Positions 1 to 7,602 of a DNA stretch of 64,000 nt are shown here, in pieces. The notes beneath the pieces are model-generated. The model saw only the letters and a program-made list of their open reading frames with translations. It was not told where the DNA came from and searched no databases. Source of the DNA: Anaerolineaceae bacterium (lineage in GTDB: Bacteria; Chloroflexota; Anaerolineae; Anaerolineales; Anaerolineaceae); the NCBI GenBank assembly GCA_018056725.1, contig JAGPFF010000003.1, positions 18,905-82,904 on the forward strand, written 5' to 3'. A program made the position numbers and the translations under genes. Each line of letters begins with the position of its first letter. Positions within the stretch are counted from its first letter, which is position 1.

Positions 1-1
1 T

Positions 2-874
2 GGCGGCATTGAATCCGTAACCCTTTCAGATGAAGAAGCCCGCCGCCGCGGAACCCAGAAAACAGTGCTTGAACGTCGCTCACCGCCTACTTTCGATGTG
101 CTGGTGGAGCTGCAGGAGCGTGATCGTCTGGCGGTTCATCCGGATGTCGCCCAGGCGGTGGATACCTTGGTGCGTGGTTACCCCTTGCAACCTGAAACTC
201 GCTGGCGGGATGCTCAGAATGAAGTCCACATTGAAAAAGCTCCCCCGCCTGCCGCGCGTGGTCTGGCTCAAGGAACCCGCCGAACTTATCCGGCAAACGG
301 ACAGACCAAAACGGATACTTACCCGGCACCCGCAGAAGGGCGCTATCTTTCCCGTGTCTCAGGACCTGCTATGGATTACGAGCAGGCGGTTGATGTGGCT
401 GAACGAAAACCCGTGCGAAACGTCAGAATCTACCCTTACGGAGTGGCTCGAAACCGCCTGCAACAGGCGGCGCATCACCTTGCCGTACCTGCTTTTATCG
501 CCAAGGAGGTAAGCGAGGCGGACATTGTGATGACTCTGCGTGCTTATTATCGTTCGCGCCAGCAACCGATAATCGAGGCTGAATCGCGGGGAATTCCCAT
601 TTATGTGCTGCGCGCCAACACCATCAATCAGATGGAGCAATCGCTGGCAGAAATCTTCAACCTTGCCACCGAGAACGGTTCAAATCTGAATGAGGTTACC
701 AGCCAGACTGAATCTGCCATCCAGGCAGTGCTCAACGGTCAGCGCTGGGTTGACCTTCCACCTGCGTCCTCCTCCATCCGTCGCATCCAGCACGAGATGG
801 CACGCCAGGCACAACTGGTCTCCCATTCTTATGGCAAAGACCCCAACCGCAGAGTACGCATCTTCCGGGAATAA
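2..874 (+). CDS. R3H domain protein with SpoIIIAA-like ATPase, C-terminal part
   Basis: The reading frame is open from base 2, so the gene starts before the window and about 290 codons are visible. The segment reading FDVLVELQERDRLAVHPDV is typical of the linker after the SpoIIIAA/Ycf45-like AAA ATPase. The last 35 residues look like an R3H single-strand nucleic-acid binding domain (an Arg followed by a His a few residues on, then the conserved RVRIF tail). The catalytic ATPase domain lies outside the window, so the exact role cannot be read. It ends 13 bases before the tmk start, which suggests co-transcription. The internal ATG at 65 is not the start, because coding continues upstream. Confidence 0.75.
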   Translation, partial: GGIESVTLSDEEARRRGTQKTVLERRSPPTFDVLVELQERDRLAVHPDVAQAVDTLVRGYPLQPETRWRDAQNEVHIEKAPPPAARGLAQGTRRTYPANGQTKTDTYPAPAEGRYLSRVSGPAMDYEQAVDVAERKPVRNVRIYPYGVARNRLQQAAHHLAVPAFIAKEVSEADIVMTLRAYYRSRQQPIIEAESRGIPIYVLRANTINQMEQSLAEIFNLATENGSNLNEVTSQTESAIQAVLNGQRWVDLPPASSSIRRIQHEMARQAQLVSHSYGKDPNRRVRIFRE

Positions 875-887
875 GGATCAATTTTCC

Positions 888-1511
888 ATGTTTATTACGC
901 TTGAGGGTCCGGACGGCAGCGGTAAATCGATGCAAGTTCCTGCTCTGGCAGAGTTCATCCGCGAGCTGGGGTATCCTGTCATCACTACTCGCGAACCGGG
1001 GGGTACTGCCATCGGCGACCAGATCCGCGAAGTGATCATGCGCATGGAAAATAAGGCGATGAACCCGCGCACCGAAATATTGCTATTTTGTGCCGCCAGG
1101 GCTCAGATTGTCGCGGAAGTCATCCGTCCTCAACTGGAACAAGGCGCTGTGGTAATCAGTGACCGGTATGCAGATTCAACGCTCGCCTATCAGGGATATG
1201 GTCATGGTGTCGATCTGGAAATATTACGCCGCATCCTTACCTTTGCCACCGGTGGGCTTGTTCCCGATTTAACTATCCTTTTTGATGTAGATGTTGAAAC
1301 CGGTTTAGCAAGGCGCCAGCAAAGCGGTGGTGAATGGAACCGTTTGGATGATTACGAGCTTGCCTTCCACCGCCGGGTTCGAGCCGGTTACCTCGAACTG
1401 GCGAAGTCGGAGCCCAAACGCTGGGTGCTCGTGGATGCCGGACAATCCCCGGAATGTGTCCGGAGGGATCTCCGGGCGATCGTAAATTCCCGCTTAAAAC
1501 CCCACGCCTGA
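888..1511 (+). CDS. tmk: thymidylate kinase
   Basis: Thymidylate kinase phosphorylates dTMP to dTDP in the cytoplasm. The 207-aa product has the P-loop GPDGSGKS near residue 8, the substrate segment TTREPGGT, the DRYADSTLAYQG motif and a lid region with paired Arg (ARRQQSGGEWNRLDD). Length matches the family. The ATG at 888 is chosen because the family begins a few residues before the P-loop and an AAGGAT stretch precedes it. An upstream in-frame start at 690 would overlap the R3H gene by nearly 190 bases and adds non-conserved sequence. The Ser-Met after the P-loop Lys, where Thr-Thr is usual, is a mild variation. Confidence 0.93.
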   Translation: MFITLEGPDGSGKSMQVPALAEFIRELGYPVITTREPGGTAIGDQIREVIMRMENKAMNPRTEILLFCAARAQIVAEVIRPQLEQGAVVISDRYADSTLAYQGYGHGVDLEILRRILTFATGGLVPDLTILFDVDVETGLARRQQSGGEWNRLDDYELAFHRRVRAGYLELAKSEPKRWVLVDAGQSPECVRRDLRAIVNSRLKPHA

Positions 1512-1529
1512 ATCCTTAATAGAGGTCTT

Positions 1530-2843
1530 GTGGCTAAAAAAGCTCTTCTCATTGCTGCCTGTATTCTCCTTTCCGCCTGTGCCCCACGCGCAGCCCGGTC
1601 AGTAACTGAGACGGTTCCGGCGGCTGCTATTTCCCCTTCCCTTTCTGCTGTCTCCACCACACCGGAACTCAGCGGAACAACGTCCGTCGACCTCACACCA
1701 ACCCGTCAACCCACAATTGCTTTTACCGCCAGTGCGCCTGCTGATTGCCAGGTGGTACCCGTAGTTCCAACAATTGATACGCTTGCGCAGCACAATGTAC
1801 CTGCCGAGGCTTCTTATGATCATGCCTACGGCGCCGAATCGCCTGGCGTGACCATCCTTTCCTATTGCAGTTACCAGAACCCTACCTGCCGGACACTCAA
1901 TGCCAATCTTGCCGAGATTCAGCAGCGCTATAGTAATTCTGTGCGCGTCATTCTGCGCCAGTATCCCCGCCCGGATGTGGAGAATAAATCCCTTCTCGCC
2001 GCTTATGCCGCAGAAGCCGCTGCGCTGGAAGACCATTATTGGGAAATGAACAACCTCCTTTATACGCAACAGTCGGATTGGTTGGATCTCTCACCGGATG
2101 AATTTCAAACCTGGCTGACAGTTCAAGCAGAATCCATGGGCATCTCAGACGCGCAGTGGAAAGCAGCTCTTGGGGATGAGCGTGTGATCGCTGCCATTGA
2201 CCAGACGCTGCAGGATGCCGCAGGGTTGCAAATTCAAAGTACACCGGTATTGTTTTATAACCACATCATTGTCAAAAGTGCCGTTGACGTGGATTCGCTG
2301 ACCGTTCTGCTGGATTATTTTCTCCTGCCGGAAAAAGCCTATTCCGCCTGCCCTCCACAGGTCGTGGATCCCAGCAAAAGTTACAGCGCGATATTTAAAA
2401 CCGAGAAAGGGGAGATTATTTTCGATCTGTTTCCACAGATCGCCCCACTTTCTGTGAACAACTTTGTTTTTCTCGCCCGTGAGGGGTGGTATAACCATAC
2501 CTCCTTTTTCCGCGTGATTCCCGGCTTTGTTGCCCAGGGAGGTGACCCCTCCAATTCCGGTCTCGGAACACCTGGCTATGGAATTGAGCTTGAAGTCGAT
2601 CCGGCGTATCGCTTTGATGCACCAGGCTTGCTCGCTTTGAGTCACGACTCTGCTGGGTTGAGCGGATCCCAGTTTTTCATAACTTATTCCGCCCTGCCAG
2701 AAATGGATGGTCAGTTCACCATCATCGGTCGAATCCGGTCAGGAATGGACGTACTCAATTCATTTCGACCACGAAATCCCGAGTCTGATGAAATCCTTCT
2801 ACCGGCTGAAGCACTCATCTCCGTTACCATCAAGGAAGAATAA
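1530..2843 (+). CDS. lipoprotein: DsbA-like thioredoxin fold fused to cyclophilin PPIase
   Basis: A GTG start follows AGAGGT. The N-terminus is a lipoprotein signal with lipobox LSAC (Cys17), then a Ser/Thr/Pro-rich linker. Residues about 105-270 resemble the DsbA-like fold found in thiol-disulfide proteins. At the place of the CxxC active site the sequence reads NPTC, so the first catalytic Cys is replaced. Residues about 285-435 are a cyclophilin-type peptidyl-prolyl isomerase, with VNNFVFLAREGWYNHTSFFRVIPGFVAQGGD split over the usual FHRVI/QGGD blocks and a GSQFFIT block. Inference: a membrane-anchored extracytoplasmic folding factor, perhaps without redox activity. It ends directly at the start of the next gene. 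Confidence 0.8.
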   Translation: MAKKALLIAACILLSACAPRAARSVTETVPAAAISPSLSAVSTTPELSGTTSVDLTPTRQPTIAFTASAPADCQVVPVVPTIDTLAQHNVPAEASYDHAYGAESPGVTILSYCSYQNPTCRTLNANLAEIQQRYSNSVRVILRQYPRPDVENKSLLAAYAAEAAALEDHYWEMNNLLYTQQSDWLDLSPDEFQTWLTVQAESMGISDAQWKAALGDERVIAAIDQTLQDAAGLQIQSTPVLFYNHIIVKSAVDVDSLTVLLDYFLLPEKAYSACPPQVVDPSKSYSAIFKTEKGEIIFDLFPQIAPLSVNNFVFLAREGWYNHTSFFRVIPGFVAQGGDPSNSGLGTPGYGIELEVDPAYRFDAPGLLALSHDSAGLSGSQFFITYSALPEMDGQFTIIGRIRSGMDVLNSFRPRNPESDEILLPAEALISVTIKEE

Positions 2844-4091
2844 ATGTCATTGCTCCCCGCAGCCAAACCGTCGCGTTTCCTGACCATTTCACAGCTGATT
2901 GTGAGTATTCTCGGAATACTCAACTCCGTTTTTGTCCTCATTAGTTTGGTTTTTCTGCTGCAATCTCCATCAGCAGATTCATTTTTAGGTGACCAGAAAA
3001 GCCAACTTCTAAATATGATATGGGTTTTTCTCGCGATCCTGCTGCTCACCATTCCCTCTCTCGTGGCTTCCATTCGCGCCCTCAGTTCCTCTCCCGCCAG
3101 CAATCCACAACGGGGGCGGTTGCTGTTTGCCAGTGTGGCATTGCTCCTGCTCTTCCCCTTGGTCTGGTTGAGCAGCCAACCTGCCAGCCCCATTTCAGGG
3201 AGCGCACTTGCCATGGTGAATATTTTTTCCATTCTTATCCCCATCTGGTGGCTGCTGGAACTGGGACATTTTCAACTGGTGACCGGTCCCAGAAAGCGGC
3301 AGTGGGGGCTGGTTGTTTTTGGCTTCTACATTTCATTGCCGGTCACGATCATCCTTGAATTTATTTTCATCCTGGTTGCAGCACTGCTGGGCTGGATGTG
3401 GTTGGTTCAGCAGCCTGAAGCCGCCCCCTTATTGGCACTGTTGGGAAGCGAGACCTCGCTCGATCCCACCATGCTCCAGCAATTGAGTGAAGTTTTACTC
3501 CCTTTGCTGCAACGTCCGCAGATCGTCGCTGTTCTTTTCGCCATCATTGGGCTGTTCATTCCGATCATTGAGGAATTGCTGAAACCGCTTGGTTTGTGGG
3601 TATTGAATAATCGTCACCTCTCACCCGCGGAGGGGTTTAGCGCCGGGATGATATGTGGGGCAGCCTTCGCCCTGCTGGAGAGTCTTCTATCTCTCAGCGC
3701 TGCTCTTCCATCTGACTGGCTGTATACAGTGGTCGGTCGCGCCGGTACCGGTCTGCTGCATGTCTTTACTGCTGGTTTGAACGGTTGGGCTCTTGCCGCC
3801 ACATGGAAGGATGGCAAATATTTACGTGCTGGCTTGACTTATATCCTCACCGTAGCGCTTCATGGTACGTGGAACGTTTTCGCTGTTTTGATGGGGATGA
3901 AGATGGTGTCTGCTGAGCTTCCCTGGTTTACTCTTCCTTCGATAGCCTCCGGGGCGGTTTGGGTGCTTTCCACTCTTGCCGCTTTGATTCTGCTTGCGCT
4001 CATCCTATTCAATCGCTATCTTCGTACCCAATCGCAAAGTCCCTCCACTCCTCCACCGCTTCCTACCTATGAGGCACCGGGAATGGGGTAA
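2844..4091 (+). CDS. PrsW-like intramembrane protease family protein
   Basis: A 415-aa multi-pass membrane protein. The C-terminal half has the PrsW pattern: an EELLKP motif (EExxK, from residue 243), then GAAFALLES (Glu at the end of a membrane helix), then GLLHVFTAGLNGW and VALHGTWN with His in later helices. PrsW of Bacillus cleaves an anti-sigma factor in the membrane; the substrate here is unknown. The start abuts the stop of the preceding lipoprotein gene, so the two are probably translationally coupled. The N-terminal half is an additional membrane region. Confidence 0.75.
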   Translation: MSLLPAAKPSRFLTISQLIVSILGILNSVFVLISLVFLLQSPSADSFLGDQKSQLLNMIWVFLAILLLTIPSLVASIRALSSSPASNPQRGRLLFASVALLLLFPLVWLSSQPASPISGSALAMVNIFSILIPIWWLLELGHFQLVTGPRKRQWGLVVFGFYISLPVTIILEFIFILVAALLGWMWLVQQPEAAPLLALLGSETSLDPTMLQQLSEVLLPLLQRPQIVAVLFAIIGLFIPIIEELLKPLGLWVLNNRHLSPAEGFSAGMICGAAFALLESLLSLSAALPSDWLYTVVGRAGTGLLHVFTAGLNGWALAATWKDGKYLRAGLTYILTVALHGTWNVFAVLMGMKMVSAELPWFTLPSIASGAVWVLSTLAALILLALILFNRYLRTQSQSPSTPPPLPTYEAPGMG

Positions 4092-4166
4092 AATTACCGG
4101 GCATCCAGTTAGATGGATGCCTTGCTTCTTGCTACCAAAGAAGGAAGAATTGAGGTCAATAGTAAG

Positions 4167-4850
4167 ATGAAATCTCACCGCTTACGCAGCATCGTCGGCT
4201 GGTTAATCAAAAAACTCACCCATACCACTTTCAAAGGAGTTGAAAACATCCCGCCTTCGGGGGGGATACTGGTTGCCTGCAATCACATGAGCCGCATGGA
4301 TATCGCGGTCTTATTCCTCACGCCTAACCGTCCGGATATGACCGCGCTCGTCACCACAAAATACTTGAAGTACCCTCTTCTGCGCTGGTTTATTGTGACC
4401 GCTAATGGTATCTGGATAGACCGCGATACCGCTGATTTTTCCACTTTCCGCACTGCAGTTGAAGCATTGCACGAAGGAAAGGCTGTTGGTATTGCCCCGG
4501 AAGGGACGCGCAGCCAGAATGCCCAGTTGCTGGAAGGGAAGCCGGGGGTTGCATTGCTTGCCTTGCGCGCGCGGGTTCCTATCATCCCCGTCGCCATCAC
4601 CGGTACGGAGGATTCTTTCAGCAAATTAAAGCATTTAAAAAAACCTTCGATGATGGTGGAATATGGTAAACCGATTTATCCTCCTGATATGGATCGATCG
4701 AACCGTGAGGGACAGCTGGAAAACCTGACCACCGAGATCATGTGTCAGATCGCAGCCATGATGCCCGAAAAATATCACGGGTTCTATGCCAATCACCCCC
4801 GCCTGAAAGAGCTCCTGGCTGAAAAGAAAACAGTCACGAGTTCCGATTAG
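4167..4850 (+). CDS. plsC: 1-acyl-sn-glycerol-3-phosphate acyltransferase
   Basis: This enzyme acylates lysophosphatidic acid at the membrane surface in phospholipid synthesis. The catalytic NHMSRMD (NHx4D) block lies about 40 residues from the start and the EGTRS glycerol-phosphate binding block about 70 residues later; a P-x-IPVAITGTE segment follows. I take the ATG at 4167 (227 aa) because a GAGGT lies upstream and the family begins near the RSIVGWL segment. An in-frame ATG at 4113 would add 18 unconserved residues and has no ribosome site. Confidence 0.87.
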   Translation: MKSHRLRSIVGWLIKKLTHTTFKGVENIPPSGGILVACNHMSRMDIAVLFLTPNRPDMTALVTTKYLKYPLLRWFIVTANGIWIDRDTADFSTFRTAVEALHEGKAVGIAPEGTRSQNAQLLEGKPGVALLALRARVPIIPVAITGTEDSFSKLKHLKKPSMMVEYGKPIYPPDMDRSNREGQLENLTTEIMCQIAAMMPEKYHGFYANHPRLKELLAEKKTVTSSD

Positions 4851-4900
4851 GGATTTTCTGCCCTCCAGCCAAACCTCATTGCCCCATTTGCCTTCCTACT

Positions 4901-5995
4901 ATGCCTGAAGAACGCCCGCCCATTCCCCGCCGCCCTTCCCTGATCATTTCGGCAACCCTGGCGGTGCTCTTATTTGGTATCTTCGCCCTCCTCGCTGAAG
5001 GGATTTTCCGTTCAACCAATCTTGATTCCATCCTCCATATCCGCTCCCTGGGGGTTTTTCACAGCCAGTTTGAAATTAAATGGTTTGGTTTGAAAGATTT
5101 TGTGGAAGAAAATGGTGGCGTGGATGTCATTTTGCTTGGAAGTTCCATGGTCAATACCGGCATCAATCCCCAAATTCTGGCCTCCGATTATAAAGCCCTC
5201 ACCGGGAATGACCTGCGCATTTACAATTTCGGTGTGGAGGGGATGACGGTTTATCCAAACTCCAAAATTGCCCGCTTGTTGGTGGAACAATATCACCCGG
5301 GAGCGCTCCTCTTCGTTACCGAGATGCGTGATTACACTGCCGCCAATGGTCTGGAGGTCGCCGATCAATTCCTGGCGGATGAATGGGTGACCGCCCGACT
5401 GGGAGGGAAGGTGACGTTCCGAGCCTGGCTTAAGGAAAATTCTGCCCTCCTGCAGCACATTCTTCCCTTCCGCAACTGGAGCCGGGCTGATTTCCCGGAT
5501 ACATTTTTGCTCAGCGTGCGCCGGTTCGGAGATGTAAGCGCCAGTGGTTACGAAGCGGATTCCAAAATTGGTTGGAAAGTGAAGTTTCCGCCTGACCCCA
5601 ATGATTCCCGCGAGAAGGAGAATTTTGCCATGTTCTCGAACTACTCAATCGACCCAGGGCGTCTCGAGAATCTGGCTGAAATCCTCTCACTCAAAGAACA
5701 AGGAACCCGGGTATTCGTCACAGAACTGCCGCTTTACCCCACTTATTTCACTTATTTCGGTGGTGAGAGTGTCCACCAGGAATATCTGGCGCAGATTGCC
5801 CCTTTCATTACCGCTCATCAGGGTGTTTTTCTGCCGCCATTGTCCTACAAGGTTCTCCCTGTTGATTATCGGGTTGATTATTATCACCTGAATTTCAAAG
5901 GCGCGGTGCGTTATTCCTGGCTGCTGGGCAACCAGCTCGTTGCACTCTGTCAGGATGAAGGTATCTGCCTGCAGCGGGCGGAGAAGACCCCGTGA
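4901..5995 (+). CDS. SGNH/GDSL-type acyltransferase or esterase partner of MBOAT
   Basis: One N-terminal membrane segment (residues about 15-33) is followed by an extracytoplasmic domain. The GSSM sequence near residue 77 sits where SGNH hydrolases carry the nucleophile block. DYYHLNFKGA near the C-terminus fits the DxxH block V. The next gene is an MBOAT acyltransferase whose GTG overlaps this stop (GTGA), the arrangement of AlgI/AlgJ-, DltB/DltD- and PatA/PatB-like pairs. Inference: the two together transfer an acyl (probably acetyl) group from the cytoplasmic side to a surface glycan. The acceptor is unknown. Confidence 0.7.
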   Translation: MPEERPPIPRRPSLIISATLAVLLFGIFALLAEGIFRSTNLDSILHIRSLGVFHSQFEIKWFGLKDFVEENGGVDVILLGSSMVNTGINPQILASDYKALTGNDLRIYNFGVEGMTVYPNSKIARLLVEQYHPGALLFVTEMRDYTAANGLEVADQFLADEWVTARLGGKVTFRAWLKENSALLQHILPFRNWSRADFPDTFLLSVRRFGDVSASGYEADSKIGWKVKFPPDPNDSREKENFAMFSNYSIDPGRLENLAEILSLKEQGTRVFVTELPLYPTYFTYFGGESVHQEYLAQIAPFITAHQGVFLPPLSYKVLPVDYRVDYYHLNFKGAVRYSWLLGNQLVALCQDEGICLQRAEKTP

Positions 5996-7476
5996 CGGTT
6001 ACCTCGCTTCTCTTTCTCGCCTGTACCGCTTTGGCAGCGATCATCTACAGCAGGCTGCCGGAACGCTGGCGTATCCCCTGGTTGTGGCTCGTTTCGATCG
6101 CCTTCATCGCCACCTGGTCCTGGCAATTTGTGCTTTCGCTGCTTGTTTATAGTGTCCTTAACTACGCTCTTGGGCTGCGCTCGGACCCCGAGAGACCTCA
6201 TGCCAAAACCTGGGCGCGCGCTGGGGTCCTCTTCAACCTCCTTTTCCTCTTTGTCTTCAAATACAATCATTTTTTCCTGCCACAATTCTCCGCTTTTCTC
6301 CAGTCACTGGGGCTTTTTGAACCCGGCAAAATGTTGCAGATCCTGATGCCGGTCGGGTTGTCCTTCCTGACGGTGCAAAACATCTCCTACCTGCTGGATG
6401 TGGTTAATCGCCGTCTACCTGCAGAAAAGAATCTGCTCCATTTCAGTCTTTATAACATCTATTTTCCCAAGTTCCTTTCCGGACCGGTTGAACGTGCCCG
6501 CCTTTTTCTTCCCCGCCTGACCGCCCCGCTTACCGTTGACCTCCCATTGCTGGAACGGTCCGCTTCCCTCCTCCTCGCCGGTCTTTTCCGTAAGCTTGTC
6601 CTCGCCAATCCTTTGTTCAACATGATTCCCGCCAGTGCGTTTACCACACCCCTTGAACACTCCGGGCAAAACCTCTTCTTCTGGCTGTTGGCTTATGCCA
6701 TGGCGCTTTACAATGATTTTGCCGGTTACACCGCCATTGTGCGCGGGGTCAGCCTCTGGTTCGGCATTGAGCTTTCCCCCAACTTTAACCTGCCTTATGA
6801 TGCGCGTAATTTCACCGAGTTCTGGAACCGCTGGCACATCAGTCTTTCCAGCTGGCTGCGCGATTATATCTTCTTCCCTCTTTCCTGGTCGTTGCGCCGG
6901 AGATTTCCAAATCAGAACCACATCCTCAATGTGGTTCTGCCGCCGATGGTCACCTTTCTTGCCAGCGGCATGTGGCACGGTCTTTCCTGGAACCTGCTTG
7001 TATGGGGCGCATTACATGGGCTTTTTCAGGTCTTGGAACGCCTGCCTTCGTTGTGGAAATCCGTAACCCCATTGAACAAACGCCCGCTCTGGCGGCAACA
7101 GCTTGGCACAGGGGTAACTTTCCTGCTTGCTGCTCTCGCCTGGGTGCCCTTCCGCATGCCGCTCCCCATTGCCCTGCAATACTGGCAGGGGTTGTTCCAC
7201 TGGACGATGCCGGATTTTCTTGAATTCGCCCGCACCCTGGTGGGATGGAGCCCCATCGTGGGCTGGTCACAGTTTGGTTTGCCCAACCCCCTGCTCCTCC
7301 TCGTCCTCGTCGTGGCAATCTTCATTGATTCCCGGCAACGTCGAGCCCGGAGTGAGGAGTTTCTGCTCTCATGGTCACGCTGGGGTCAGATGGTGTTTGT
7401 CTTTGTGCTGCTGGTGGCAGCTTTGCTCGCTTTCTTCTCCGATACGATCGTCCCCTTTGTCTACCAGGGATTCTGA
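5992..7476 (+). CDS. MBOAT family membrane O-acyltransferase (AlgI/DltB-like)
   Basis: A 494-aa multi-pass protein with the MBOAT signature. The first conserved block is FWNRWHISLSSWLRDYIF near residue 280. The catalytic His block GMWHGLSWNLLVWGALHG lies near residue 325. The FSLYNIYFPKFLSGPVERA segment is typical of AlgI-like members. The GTG start overlaps the stop of the SGNH gene by four bases. Role: moves acyl groups across the membrane for O-acylation of an exported polymer, with the SGNH protein as the likely final transferase. Confidence 0.85.
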   Translation: MTVTSLLFLACTALAAIIYSRLPERWRIPWLWLVSIAFIATWSWQFVLSLLVYSVLNYALGLRSDPERPHAKTWARAGVLFNLLFLFVFKYNHFFLPQFSAFLQSLGLFEPGKMLQILMPVGLSFLTVQNISYLLDVVNRRLPAEKNLLHFSLYNIYFPKFLSGPVERARLFLPRLTAPLTVDLPLLERSASLLLAGLFRKLVLANPLFNMIPASAFTTPLEHSGQNLFFWLLAYAMALYNDFAGYTAIVRGVSLWFGIELSPNFNLPYDARNFTEFWNRWHISLSSWLRDYIFFPLSWSLRRRFPNQNHILNVVLPPMVTFLASGMWHGLSWNLLVWGALHGLFQVLERLPSLWKSVTPLNKRPLWRQQLGTGVTFLLAALAWVPFRMPLPIALQYWQGLFHWTMPDFLEFARTLVGWSPIVGWSQFGLPNPLLLLVLVVAIFIDSRQRRARSEEFLLSWSRWGQMVFVFVLLVAALLAFFSDTIVPFVYQGF

Positions 7477-7602
7477 TCAGGAAATCTGGAATCCAGATCC
7501 TTCCACGAAGTGGAGGATTAATCCCTCAGGCTGATTTGCAAATATTTCAAATCTGAATATAAATACAGGAAGGCAACTCTTTCCACGCCTCGTCGAGACC
7601 AG

